A DNA stretch of 64,000 nt, taken from NCBI GenBank assembly GCA_023375675.1, contig JALQBC010000045.1, positions 186,001 through 250,000 of the forward strand, read 5' to 3'. A program made the position numbers and the translations under genes. Position 1 is the first letter of the stretch. Every line of letters starts with the position of its first letter. This document shows positions 1-11,828 of this stretch, one piece after another. Source of the stretch: Cytospora piceicola (lineage: Eukaryota; Ascomycota; Sordariomycetes; Diaporthales; Cytosporaceae). Under the pieces are notes generated by a model, which was not told the origin of the DNA, searched no databases, and worked only from the letters and a program-made list of their open reading frames with translations.

Positions 1-996
1 ACTATATTTAATTATAATATAAAGTACTTTTATCTGATTTAAGCTTTTTAATATAAAAGTTAAAAGCGTTTTAAAATATATAAACGATAAATAAAACGCC
101 TTTTAACATTTTAATTATAAAATATAAAATAGATAATAACTATATCTTTTAGTTTTAAAAGAATATATAAGTATTTAAGTAAAAGCTATTATATATTAGC
201 TTTATTTAAACTATTTATAATTCTAAATTTTTAATTACTTTAAGTAAAATATAACTATTTTATTATTTAACTATAAATACTTTTAGCTTAAGATATATTA
301 TATAGTATATTACTTTATAAAAAACTATAATGTATATAAAGAAAGGACTATTTAGTAATAGTTTTAATAAAGCTTTTTTAACGCTTTTTAATTTTTAAAT
401 AGATATAAAGTAAGTTATTTATTAAGTATATAATATACTTACTTTAAAAGTACTTAGAAAACTTTAATTTCTTTATAGTTATTATAAATAACTTAAGTAG
501 AGCTATTATATTTAAAACTATAACGATAATAAAAGCTAAAGCTTATATTAAAAGGAGTTTAAACTATTATTAATTATTTTATAGTTTCTTTAACGCTTTA
601 GCTAATAACTATAGTTTTAATAAAGTAAAAGAAAATAAAAAACACTTTTATAATATTATTAATATTAAATACTAATTAAGTACTATATATTATATTAAAA
701 CCGACAGTATTATTAAAAAAGTTAATTAAAAAGTCTTTAATTACTTATATAATTTTATTATATATATTAATAGATTAAAACTTACTTTTTATTTAAAGAG
801 GTAGCTTATTATTAATAACCGGTGTACTATTATAACTAAGGAACGGCGGTAGAACTGCTTCTCCGAAAGGCTTTTTATTAAGAGGGATTAAAAACTTAAT
901 ATCTAGATACGCCGCTTAAGTTGCTTTAAATCTGATAGAGTAACGCCTTTTAAACGTTACTTTATCGTCTCCTCTATAGCTTTAAACAACGAAATA

Positions 997-1061
<65 letters not shown>

Positions 1062-1380
1062 GTTTTTACTTACTTACTTACGTTTTTACTTACTTACTTA
1101 TATATTTACTTACTTAATAAGTAATTTACATATTAGCTAATCTACTAGAAAACTTACTAAATACCTTACTTACTTACTTACTTACTTATTTACTTATTTA
1201 TCTATTTACTTATTAGCTAATTTACTTTTCAGATTTTATAGCTATTTTTTATACTTATTTACTTACTTACTTATTAGCTAACGTATTTATTAATAAACTT
1301 AATTACTAGCTTACTAGCTTATTTACTAACTAAGTAACTTATTTATTTACTTACTTACTTTAAATTTAATTAATTTTTAA

Positions 1381-1412
<32 letters not shown>

Positions 1413-1470
1413 TTAGCTACTTTAATAGTTAATTTACTAATTAACTTACTAGCTAACCTACTTACTTACT
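997..1470. repeat. Interrupted (TTAC)n microsatellite
   Basis: An uninterrupted run of the tetranucleotide TTAC spans about 997-1061. Further TTAC runs follow, broken by TTAGCTAA-type interruptions, to about 1470. It lies inside the AT-rich block and has no coding potential. Confidence 0.9.
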
Positions 1471-1488
1471 TACTAACTTAATTCGAAT

Positions 1489-1512
1489 CTAAAGGCTTAT
1501 ATAAGCCTTTAG
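1489..1512. repeat. 24-bp perfect palindrome
   Basis: The two 12-base halves (left half CTAAAGGCTTAT) are exact reverse complements with no spacer. It lies in the less decayed part of the AT-rich block and could be the remnant of a transposon terminus or a cruciform-forming site. Its function is unknown. Confidence 0.7.
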
Positions 1513-2178
1513 TAAAGAGGAAGGGAAGGAAAGGCTAAGGTTTAAGTTAAGAACTTTAAGAACTTACAGAATTAAAACTATTAGCTTTAATAGTAAGCCT
1601 ACCTTAAAGGCTACGGTTTAATTAAATATACTATTTTATATCCCTTTATTATAAAACTTAAGCGTGTATCTTAGTTTAAACCTAAGGTCTTCGGTAAAGA
1701 GCCTTATCGTAGGTCCGACCTTATTTAAGCCTTAAAGTAACTGTAAGTCTTCCGGCAGGTATTAAAAAGCCTTATAATCTCTAGTTCTCTTAGCCGTTCG
1801 ACGGCTAAAATCACTGCTTTTTACAGCTAATCAGATCCTCTAGACGGGTATTGTAGCGAATCAGTATAATTATAATTCAGAGCTAATCTGAATTAAAAAC
1901 AGGTAGTATAAATCTTAAAGGTATAATTTCTGTGTGCTCGCCCGCCTTGTAAAACAAACATTAACCTTCCTAACGTAAGGCATAGGTTTTGTTTAACTTA
2001 TAGGTTATATTAATTTGATAAGAAAGGTAATATAGAAAGTATAGTAATCTAGTAGGTGTTAATTTGTTAGAATTAGTATTTGTGTCCACCTACTGTGGAT
2101 GGATGTATGTAGACAATTGAGGAAAGACGATGAGTTCTAAGATAACACACACGAAGGATGAGGGACGGTAGGGACGTG

Positions 2179-2182
<4 letters not shown>

Positions 2183-2233
<51 letters not shown>
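2183..2233. repeat. (GA)n microsatellite
   Basis: About 25 uninterrupted GA dinucleotides. The Arg-Glu and Ser-Leu rich open frames across it on both strands are artefacts of the dinucleotide repeat. Confidence 0.95.
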
Positions 2234-2237
<4 letters not shown>

Positions 2238-3967
2238 AGCTCGAGATATAAATACACGCACACATACACACACATACTTACAACTAAGAAGAAGCAGGCA
2301 AGGAAATCGTGAGAGTGAAAGAAGAGCTGGAGAGTCGGTTGTGGATAGCCGCAGGTATAGCCATGTGAAGCCAGAGAAAGAAGGCCAGAAGGTCGGTGTG
2401 ACGACTCATCTTCACCCTTTTCATGTGTTCCCATTTCGGTCTCACGCAGCACCTCTATAAATGTCTCCTTTAATTCAGTAGGTATGGTCTAGGAACAGGA
2501 CAGGACCCCCAGTAGATTCGTCGAGCAGAGACAGATCCGCCTGTAGGCTGCCACAGACTACTGAGAGGCGTGCGCGCTCGTCGTTGTCCATACGCTCAGA
2601 AAATAGAAGCAACAACAGGAGGGGCTTCTGAATAGTAGACAAGAGACGGGAAATATGCTTCTCATTAGCCTGTGTTTTCTCGCGTGTGGACAAGACTGGG
2701 CGCTAGGTTACGTCTCGGAGCTGAATAGCCCGTGCTCGCAAGGCGGGGCTCGATATGGGCTCTTCCTCGGGAGGTCGCAGCTGGGAAGGGCCGGTATTTA
2801 GCTTCGGCGGCAGAAGGACGGATGCAGAATGATAGGGATGGATATGGTTGCTGACTTCCGACGCGATGATACTATTGCTGCTGCTGCTGGTAGTACTGGT
2901 CATGCGGGCTGCGCAGCCGAGGATTAACTTCTATAATGGGACGTCTTAGTCATAGGTGGTCTCTGTGTGTCTTGTCGTCAATCGTTAGTATCACCCTGCC
3001 ATCCACTGGAAAGCACCCGGGCGGACGGGCGCGATGCCGGTTGGTCCCCCTTGTTGTGTCCCTTATCTACTAGCCAGACCCCGTCGATCCGCTGGAGGAG
3101 CTTCTGGGTTTCCAGTCCGGCATGGCTGCCGAGCTCGCAGGCACCTCACAATGAGTCTATGACCTGCTAGAGGCCGGGGCTGCCCCTGGCAGTCTGATCT
3201 CTGACAGCAACTCCCCAGTGGCTGAAGGGGGGGGGGGTGGTATGGAAAGGAGAATAACCGTCGATGTGGCGCCCTCGGAGTCTGTCGTACTGGCGTACAT
3301 TTTCATAGTAGCGTTCTCGTCTTCGTTCAGGAACGGGATAAGTAGGAATCACCCTCATATCGGCCGCGTGCGTGTCGATCCGCCAGCGCCGGAATCAGCA
3401 CCAGGACCAGAGGCCGCACGATCAGTGACAACAAAGAGAGTAGTGACCTCGGGTGTGTCGCTGCCTGTTTCACCCTCTCCAACTTTTCTTGGAACGCACT
3501 CGACACCGTTGTCTTGGTAACGGCGATTCCTGTTTATCGTCGCGCCGCGACAGAGATCCGGGGAGCCGGGCATAGACCTGGTTCTCTTGATTACCGGCAT
3601 TTATTTTTCTGGAATGTCTTACAACTGGGTGTTTCGCACGATCTTGAATACTGTTGACTGCTCGGGGGACGATGTGGCCCAGTGGTGACGGAGGGATGTC
3701 GAAGCCGTCAGGAATGGTCCAGCGTGACAAACAGACGAGAGACTAGGTGGGCTATTCCTAGTAACTGAGGGTCCTCGACCGAAAGGTTCTGACACCAGTA
3801 AACAGGAGAGAGGGGAACCAAGCAATCACAGCACCTAATCTAGCGGGCTTTAGCCAAGTCCTGAAATACTAACGGCTTGCATTCAATCCAAGGGAAAGCC
3901 GTGATAACAATAGTGCGGTCAGGATTTGTTTTTGAAGGAGGCGGGCGGGCGGTAAATGAAGGAGAAA

Positions 3968-4047
3968 GGTCGTGGTGGTAAAACAAAAGCCGTGGTAGAT
4001 AAAAGCCGTGGTATATAAAAGCCGTGGAGAGACAAAAGCCGTGGAGC
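3968..4047 (+). repeat. GCCGTGG minisatellite, locus 1
   Basis: Four to five imperfect units of roughly 18-20 bases share the core AAAAGCCGTGG on the plus strand, separated by short variable spacers such as TAGAT, TATAT and AGAGAC. The same core recurs at 17553-17826, 23766-23952, 38031-38085 and 39556-39660. Confidence 0.85.
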
Positions 4048-4934
4048 CACCGTCCGTCGTCGTGAAAGCCACATCAGTATGTAACGGCTCTATTCATCAA
4101 ACGCACTGCCTTTGGGTATCAATCTACATCTAAATTCTGGGAGTAGAGCATTATATTACATCAATATATAGGTGCAGATGTTGCGAGTCCTAGACAGGCT
4201 ATGGTGGCGCTCCGCGGCTGAGATGCTGTGCACAGGGCCAGAACATTGATGGTGCTGCTGGTTGCAATATAAGGCTACCTAGGTAAGCATATCATTAGTA
4301 CGCAGTCTCTCTTGGTAGCGGTGGTCTTCAGACGAGGTTGGGTTATGTGTGCTTAACGGCCACCTTGGGCTACTTTAAAAGCCTTTGGAACTTGAGTGCC
4401 TGATGACTGTGTATTTGTTGGCCGTAGGTACATAAGGGAGCTGTGTCTTTGGTTTATCCGGAAGGGACTATGAAACGACGACGAATCGATGACGCGTGTA
4501 CGTGACGGTGTGTAGTGTTTGATTAGTACTGCGCTGGAGGAAAGCTCTTGGGGCTTAGAGGATGGTGATGTGCAAGTGCATGTGCATGTGAAGGGACTGT
4601 CCACATGATGGAGGTGCTGTGGTTACATACTGCTTGATTATCGATGGGCTACATATTGTTAATTGTGGTGGTTAGACCAACGCGTGGCCTTGTTTAAATA
4701 CTGGACAGTGACAGTCTGTCTAAGATTCATCAGATGAGTCCGTCGGCTAACACTTCCTAGAACTCTTTCTTGTGGGTTGAGGGCATCGTGAAGCAGTGCT
4801 TGCTTGCCGGTGGACTTTGAGGGTGCGTTCGTTGCCCGATCTCGGTGGCCAATGTATCGCAACCAAAGCGTTTTGTGTCTTTCAACCAATTGCAGTGCGG
4901 GTGGGTACTTACTCGTACTTATAGAAGGAAGCAG

Positions 4935-5275
4935 CATATACCTACCTAGGTACCTAAATACCTAGGTACATATAAGAACCCCACTACCCCGCCATTCTGA
5001 CCCCGCCATTCGGACCGACCCCGCCACCCCGCTATTTCGCATCCCGCATTATTAACCACACCACGTGATGTACCGTGGACTGACCACCAACCTGGGCATT
5101 CCTTTCTAGCATGTCTATGTCTACTGTGTATGTATTGAAACACCAAGTCCCTGGTAGACATCGGTCTATATGTGGACGACAAGACTATACTGTATCAAGT
5201 AGGCAGCTTTAGGCATCTAGGTACCTACTTAAGTACCTAGGTAGTTATATACGTACTGAAGTACCTAGATACCTG
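4935..5275. repeat. TACCTAGGTA palindrome cluster, left copy
   Basis: Several copies of the self-complementary motif TACCTAGGTA and its one-base variants (TTAAGTACCTAGG, GGTACCTA) occur at 4938-4970 and 5214-5275. Between them are repeats of CCCCGCCA (4980-5035). The same two elements occur together at 40340-40535. Isolated copies follow at about 5720 and 6015. Confidence 0.8.
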
Positions 5276-5639
5276 CCCAGGTGACTAGGGCGGGCACCTG
5301 ACGCTTAACACCTGGCAACTGACACCTGGCAACTGACACCTGGCACCTGGCAGCAGTGCATTGTATTGCTATGGCCGAGTGCGTTTCTCCCCAAAGAACA
5401 TCTTTCTCCTTTTCCTCCTTCCTCATCACATCGATCATCGTCAAGAGCGCAACCGCAACTGCAACCACGCCAATCTCATGAATACATCAATCTATCAATT
5501 CGTCAATTCCCTTCGATCCCATCCCCCCAAGTCCAGTCTCTCCTGCCGTCAAATCCACGCAGCTCTTCCTCTCTCAGGTAAAGTACACCCTCTCCCCCTT
5601 CACCACATACACCAACACACCACCACACCAACACCCAGA

Positions 5640-5712
5640 GAGACGTGGGGTCCTTGAGCCCTGACCAGACCATTTGGGAAAGGAAGGGGAACCGCCCACG
5701 TCCTGGATCTAA
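5640..5712 (+). repeat. Composite repeat, partial copy
   Basis: It carries the sub-block that reads, in pieces, CTTGAGCCCTGACC, then GGGAAAGGAAGGGGAA, then CGCCCACG. The same order occurs at 44650-44700, and shorter versions occur at 6478-6520 and 8290-8315. Confidence 0.65.
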
Positions 5713-6414
5713 GAGAGATACCTAGGTAGATATGGATGGGCTTGAGTGCCCAGGTTGTTTCGCATGTGGCTGCTGGCCTTCTCATCACATAACTAACCAC
5801 ACGGTCTCTGCAGGTCAGTCCGCCCACGCGTCTGTGTTTACAAGGAGACGGAACAAAGGCCTAACAGGCAACAGGCACGTCTGCCCCGCCCACCAACGAC
5901 GGAAACTTCAGGTGGCATCTGCTTCGGAGCAGATAGTCCTTTCGTCTCTCTACAACATCCATTCCTCATTTCCTCACCTACTTCCTTCCTTTCCTCCTTT
6001 ACACATGATCACTACCTAGGTATCCTCAACACACATGCCAAACGACAATGACAACGACAACCAAAACAACAACGACTACACACACAGGGACATCACCATC
6101 CATCAATTCATTCCTCAGATCTTCCACCGAACACCAAATACCACCATCCATTGATGTAGCAACCTCTCTTCCCGTTGAGATATAGTACCCATCTAGGTCC
6201 GCTCCCCGCTTCATTCGGTTGCACACACTCAAGCAAGGTTTCCCTCCATCCAGCAGTCCTTATCCCTTACTCTTTTCCTTTTCTTCTTCTTGGGCCTCCC
6301 TCATTGGTTTCACTTTATCGTGTTGCAACCATTGGTTACTAACTCACTAGTGGCTTGTCCAGGCTTTTCTCCTCGATATTGTCCCTCGACCTTGTCCAAT
6401 GACCTTGTCTTCGA

Positions 6415-6770
6415 CCAAAGGATGTGTGGATGCTGGCGCCTTGGGTGGCCTTTGGCGACATGGAGGCCGTGTGGAGTCTTGAGCCTTGCTTGCATGCGCC
6501 TGCAAAGGAATCGCCCACGTCTTCCTGGAGATGCGGTGGGCTGGGGTGGCTTCGGCCTTCCCTTGTAACTCCACGGTCTCTGCAATGCGGTGGGCTTGAG
6601 TTTCGACCTCATATAACTCCACGATTGCACGCTGCCTGAGCCCCTGATCTGCCCGTGCTCCCCGTGTCTAGGCCTGTGCCCGCGACTACACGGAGATGCT
6701 CTTAGCCCTTTGGCCGTTATAGAGCGAGGGCCAGTGCACTGAAGGCCGTCTCTTGTGGCTGGGCGTCAGT
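6415..6770 (+). repeat. Composite repeat copy
   Basis: Conserved blocks appear in order: GGGTGGCCTT, TGTGGAGTCTTGAGCC, GGAATCGCCCACG, GCGGTGGGCTTG (twice, the first copy slightly diverged), TAACTCCACG, CACGCTGCCTG, TCTAGGCCTGTGCCCGCGA, GAGGGCC and GGCTGGG. The same order is found at 8180-8545 and 42030-42450. There are no obvious terminal inverted repeats and no coding capacity. Confidence 0.75.
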
Positions 6771-8179
6771 TCCAGTGTCCATTGTCAATCATCGTCAGCA
6801 TCAGTGTCAGTGATCGGCTCCTCTCGTTTCCCCCCCCCTCTGCAGAAGAGCTCTGTTGGGATCGTACCGCCTTGCCGCCCTCGTAAGGATTTACTCTCCC
6901 CCTCGCCCAAGCCTCCAGAAGCAGCCCCCTTGATACTGCTGCTAACATGATCCTAGATCCGCCGTGTTCTGCACCCAGACACCAGCAGCATCATCCGCCA
7001 GCTTCGCCTTCAGCTTCACCATCTTTGTCCCTCCAGCTTTCAAGGTTCGTCCTACACAGGCCAGACCAAGGTTTCCGCTGACACTCAATCATTGGAGCCG
7101 AGCTGAGCCCCTCCACCCCCTGCAGCACAGCTCAGTCCCAGCCGCCCTTTCTCCCCTCCCCTAGCCGAGTTTTACGTTCGAGTCCGCCATCGCCTTCCTG
7201 TAGGATAAACAGACAAGTCGACCATCAACCCCCTACTGCGAACTGATTCTATCTCTTCTCGAATTCCTGACTCCGCCTAGCCGTGTTACTGCTGCTGCCT
7301 GAAGTGAGTAACTTTCTTGCCCCACGGCCGAACAAATACTGAACAGGATACAGGCAAAACAATCCAGACCATCTCACCCTTCATCCCCATGATGATAGCA
7401 AAGCCACACGTCGAGTTGTGTCATCTACTCTGCTCCACTACACCATTACAATCATGCACCAGAACACAACACGTTCCAGCAAGCCCAAAAATAATAAGCA
7501 AAGAAGAGGGGGCTAGGGGAACTTTCGTTGTCCGGGATACGGACTCTTGATGGTGTCTGGTGAGAGGGCAAGCCTAAATTCGGCCTCGTGGAATTCCATG
7601 GACACAAGTGCCCGCACGTTGCTTGAGCCCCTTGAGCCACCAGTGCCCCAGACCATTCATCACCCTCTTGCCTGATACTTCCCCGTACCTGAGCCAGTCA
7701 TGTGTCCGCGATGACCTGAAATGCTCCTAGCACTGCCGGTTTTGTTGCCAGTTCACAACGACATCCGAATCAACCACCGCTATCCACTGTCCGCCATCAC
7801 CAACTAAAAGCACATGTCCCCCTCTCCGTCTCCGTATCCGTCTCTGGTTGACCTTTGGTCAGATATCGACGGGCACGAGCACCTCCTAAGGTTCATCTAT
7901 CCACGACTGACTTCCCTTCGCGTGGCCCGCTCGCTGGCTGATGCCGACAAATTTCCTCGGGAACTTCCCTCCGGGTGTCTCGAGGTCAACATAATGTTGC
8001 AGGTCAACCCCTTGTACTACTAATATCAGCAGGCTCCTGCCTAGCTACGCACAACCCCCACCGCCTCTTCCGATGCCACTTCTAATGCCTCTGCCCCTTT
8101 TTCTTATTGGTATTTCCAGCCTACACAGCACAATACCAGGCACTGCACACCACACTCCCAACCTGCAGCCGTAATACGG

Positions 8180-8545
8180 AGAGCCACACGTCGAGCTGCG
8201 CCGCACACACCTCAACACTTCACTCTGCTACACACTGCTGCCGCTGCTGCTGCCGCCGCCCTGGGTGGCCTTGGGGTCATGTGGAGATGTATGGAGTCTC
8301 CCTTCGGGGAATCGCCTACATTCTCTGGGAGATGCGGCGGGCTTGACCTTTCGATCTCATGTAGCCCTACAGTCTCTGCAGTCTTGGCTCCGGTCAGTCT
8401 GCACGTTGCTGAAGCCTCCGTTCACTGCCTGCGCTCCGTTGGTCTAGGCCTGTGCCCGCGATGACTAGAGATGTCCTAGCCCCGTGGCCGCCATGGACGA
8501 GGGCCCGTGCAAGTTCCTGAAGTTTCCTGCGGCTGGGCTGGCAGC
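8180..8545 (+). repeat. Composite repeat copy
   Basis: It opens with CGTCGAGCTGCGC followed by an AC-rich stretch. CCCTGGGTGGCCTT, GAGATGCGGCGGGCTTG, TCTCTGCAG, TCTAGGCCTGTGCCCGCGA, GCCATGGACGAGGGCC and GCGGCTGGG follow. Block order matches the copies at 6415 and 42030, with divergence in between. Confidence 0.75.
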
Positions 8546-11500
8546 AGTGGCACAATAGCAAGTCAGGCCAGCACTGGCTCGCCCGCCCTTACCCAGCAAG
8601 TATGTTGCATATCCTTGTCCTACCAAATATTTCTTCCCTTGGGCGCACCACTTCATGGACGGTACACAGTGGACGATTGTCACAGCCCTCTCGCATGCAT
8701 CAAGACTCCCGGAAGACCTTTTCCGGTACTCCGAAGTCTCTTTCCAGCTGCTCGTCCACTTCGTCACCGTCTCTTGCCGCGAAAACTCAACCATTCCCAG
8801 TTGCCATGCTACATTCGGTGACAGCATCGCACTGCCATACCACCCCGAGCTATCATCTAGCGATCTGTCCATCTCAGGTCCCCAAGGTGATCCTGTTTGT
8901 GTCTGTTTTCCCTCGATGGACTGGTCTCTATAGCCGCAGCTCGCGAACACCACCCCCCGCCCCCCGCCCACGCCCCACCATACCCATTTCCTGCGACTAT
9001 TCCGGAATTTCGAGACGGAGGCCGAGAATCAAGTATTCTGAACGGTATCGCCAGCATCTTTACCCGGAAATCTCTGGCTTGGCCAAGTGAGGCTAACATT
9101 ATGTTTTGTTATCCATGTTGATGTTACCCTGCTGCATGCTGCGGCTAAATGCCTGCCAGCTGGCTGCTTGAGTGCTTCCCTCTCCCCGTTTCGGATCATT
9201 GCCTCCAGGCAAGTATCAGTTCGGCTGGTCGGACGCCTCAACCTGGATACTTACTTTGTGTTCATACCCACAGTCCGCTGATCTTGTCTATATCCAGGTT
9301 TTTTTCAGTTATTTTAAGCGAAGCAATGTATGTCCGACGAACCTTCAACCGACCTGGACCGCTCCAGACACCTACACCTACACCTGGCAACATCAGCTCG
9401 CCCTCTGTTCGCGTGCTGACCTGTCAACCTGGTCGCAAATTCATGCGGAGCCTTGGGGGAACGCGGTTGATGTCTTTTAGCTCTCGTCTCCAGCCTGCAC
9501 TGTCCTCTCTCTATACCCATCACGCGTTTCAGTCAGCTAAGGAATCTCGCCGATAACGTCTCAACATTTCTCAATAGACCATCGGCGTACTACGAGGAAC
9601 GAACCACAAGCGCCGCACTCTTCGATTTGCGCTATCCATGGCTGTGAGTATGGAAACGCATGCGGACTATCTGTTACCTTGGGGGCGCATTTTTCACAGC
9701 ATGCACGGGGAAGGACACACATGCGTCGATTGCTAATGCCTTACAAAACTACCTCTCACCTGACGTCTCCATCTCCATGTGTATGGTTAGCACCACCTGG
9801 CTCCGTCTCGTTCATCCAACTTTTGGAGGAGGCAGTGGTTGTTCCGTCAGTCTATTCCGCACGAAACCACGCACGCACCCACCTCGGCCTGTCTCGCCCC
9901 GATGTGCTACAACCGCACCAGCAGTGCTTCTCAGCACAGAGCCTTGCAGGAAAGGTATGGGCTCGGCTCAGAATATACCGGACAAATAGTCGACTCGTCA
10001 AACAACCACAGACCCGCTCCTGTCTCCCTCCCCAACCTCAAGCTGCGGTTTGGACCTCTCCAAATGCCCATATCTTTTCTCCGGTGGCTTCCAAGCTCTT
10101 CTACTACTGTCGCGGGCAACTTCGCGGCCGTTCACACAATCACAGCCACCCAGACACCCCGTACCACCCATTGTGCACATATACGCCTCCGGCTGCATTC
10201 TACCCCATCAGAACGCGGTTCGGATTCCCTTGTGCACGGGTTGGGTCTGACTCTGATGTTACTGCTCCAGTATTTCCATCAATGGCTCCTACGGCAAACT
10301 TATTGACCACCAGAGGACGTCAGCCAGTGACCAATATCAAAGCAACTTGTTGTTACCACTGCCATCTGCCTACGTTTCTCACACTCGACGAGCCCTTCGG
10401 TCTTTTTATCGTCCACCATCCCGTTGTCCATCCTTTCCTCGGTTAACGTCATCAGTAGCAACCAACTTCAGTGTGCTATCCATCATATTTCAGCAATGTT
10501 CACGGCCTCGATGCCTCGATGCCCTCAATTCCCCCTTGATATTCCGCCGATCAGTTCCAGGAACGCCCATGCACCGTCTCCCTCCTCAGGACGAGAGTTG
10601 CCTGGCGTTGTTAGTGTTAGTGTTTAGTGTTGAGGGCGAGGTCGACATCCTCAACGGTCAAGACATGAGAGAGACCCAGCGGATCTCTGCTGATCAAGGG
10701 CCGTATGCACAGTGGACCGCCGCCCTCCGTTGGTACTGACATCCTACGAACAAGTTGTAGACGATATCCATGCGCAAAACCATGGTGTTGTGGGGCGCGA
10801 TGCAATGCAACGTCGAGATTGCCGGCGGCAATATCTCGGCGTGCATTCAGATCTCATCACCTAACACAAGGTACAGGATCTGCCTACGAATATCAGTGAG
10901 GAGAAAAGTGACAGAGTTAGTGCTCGGATCCATCTCATCACATATATATATGTACGCTCGGACGCATCCCAGCCACCCACTTTATATTGAAGTGCCCCTT
11001 TTTTTTTCTTGATTACCTTTTCTCTCCCTTTCTTCCTTTCGTCTCCTCCTCCAGACTCCATAATGCAGACAAAGTACACATACACATTGAATCACATCAT
11101 CATCCAGCCACCCAAAAGTACTGCATTGCACATACATATCAATTGATATATCCGCAGTATTACCTACACGGATCTGCCGGTGAAAAGCCAAACCAATCAC
11201 CAAGCTACAGGCTGTGATATTCCCTCTTTCCTCGTCTCGCATTAGCGGAGAGGAGGGGGAATCGTCTGGGTGTGGGAAGGGGACTGCGCGGCATTAGCCC
11301 GAGTCTCCGTTGGCATAGTAATCTGGCGCTCCGAATGGTGGTATCCTAATCATAACTTCTATTGGTGTCAGTTGGTCTTGTGTCTATTGAAGAATACCAT
11401 ACGTGCTTGCTTTTTTGTGCCTGTTGTTCTTCCGCCTCGAATCCGGATGAAGCTTCTTGCTCTTGCTAGTTCGACTCGGCTCGGTCCATCTCAACTTGAC

Positions 11501-11828
11501 TGGCTTTGCTGCACGCCTCTGGCGCTCCCCGTCGACGGCTGACAGTCGAACCTGCTCTGCTATTCTCTTCACAGCAGACCAAAGGCCGGTGAGAGTGCGA
11601 GATTTCTGTGTATAACATGATCGGAGCCTGAACAAAACGCTGCTTAGAGAGGGATGAACTGAGGGGAGGTGCTCCAGGTCTAATGCCCCCTCCCCAAACA
11701 TCATCCAGATATCGGATCTGGTTGTGCTTGGTATACTCTCATGTTTGCTGGCTAACTCGACATAACAGTGATTGATGTAGAAGAGATCACGTAATCTGTT
11801 GGCTTTTGGGAGTGGATATACATTCAAC

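Larger units (their letters stand above)
1..2045. repeat. AT-rich RIP-decayed repeat block
   Basis: This stretch is overwhelmingly A/T, has stop codons in all frames and contains no usable ORF. That is the pattern left in ascomycetes when repeat-induced point mutation converts C to T on both strands of a duplicated sequence. Pockets of less extreme composition survive near 820-970 and 1480-2000, so the block is probably a decayed transposon or a nest of several. I could not identify terminal repeats or a transposon class, because the left end lies outside the window. Composition returns to normal at about 2040-2090. Confidence 0.75.
2046..4934. other. Non-coding stretch, no gene recognised
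   Basis: Composition is ordinary, but no frame carries a convincing protein: open frames are short, overlap each other on both strands and show no motif. Contents I can name are a (GA)n run at 2183-2233 and the first copy of the AAAAGCCGTGG minisatellite at 3968-4047. Confidence 0.6.
5276..11250. other. Long pyrimidine-rich non-coding tract, left copy
   Basis: About 6 kb dominated by C/T-rich and CA-rich sequence. The largest open frames (for example 8465-8971 minus and 9679-10446 plus) are low-complexity, overlap frames on the other strand and show no recognisable domain. The tract contains composite-repeat copies at 5640-5712, 6415-6770 and 8180-8545, and intron-like strings such as GGTCTCTGCAGGTCAG near 5803. 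It could be a long untranslated or non-coding transcript, or simply repeat-built intergenic DNA. It parallels 40536-46720. Confidence 0.5.

Noticed and set aside
2049..2095. Short inverted repeat AGTAGGTG/CACCTACT at the edge of the AT-rich block
   Set aside because: Eight-base arms with a spacer of about 30 bases are too short to call a transposon terminus.
2090..2460. Ser-Leu and Arg-Glu rich open frames
   Set aside because: Produced by the (GA)n dinucleotide repeat at 2183-2233.
8465..8971. 168-codon open frame on the minus strand
   Set aside because: It overlaps open frames on the plus strand across a composite-repeat copy and has no domain-like pattern; C/T-rich DNA has few stops by composition.
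9679..10446. 255-codon open frame on the plus strand
   Set aside because: Low-complexity Pro/Ser/His-rich translation without motif, in the pyrimidine-rich tract, with equally open overlapping frames.
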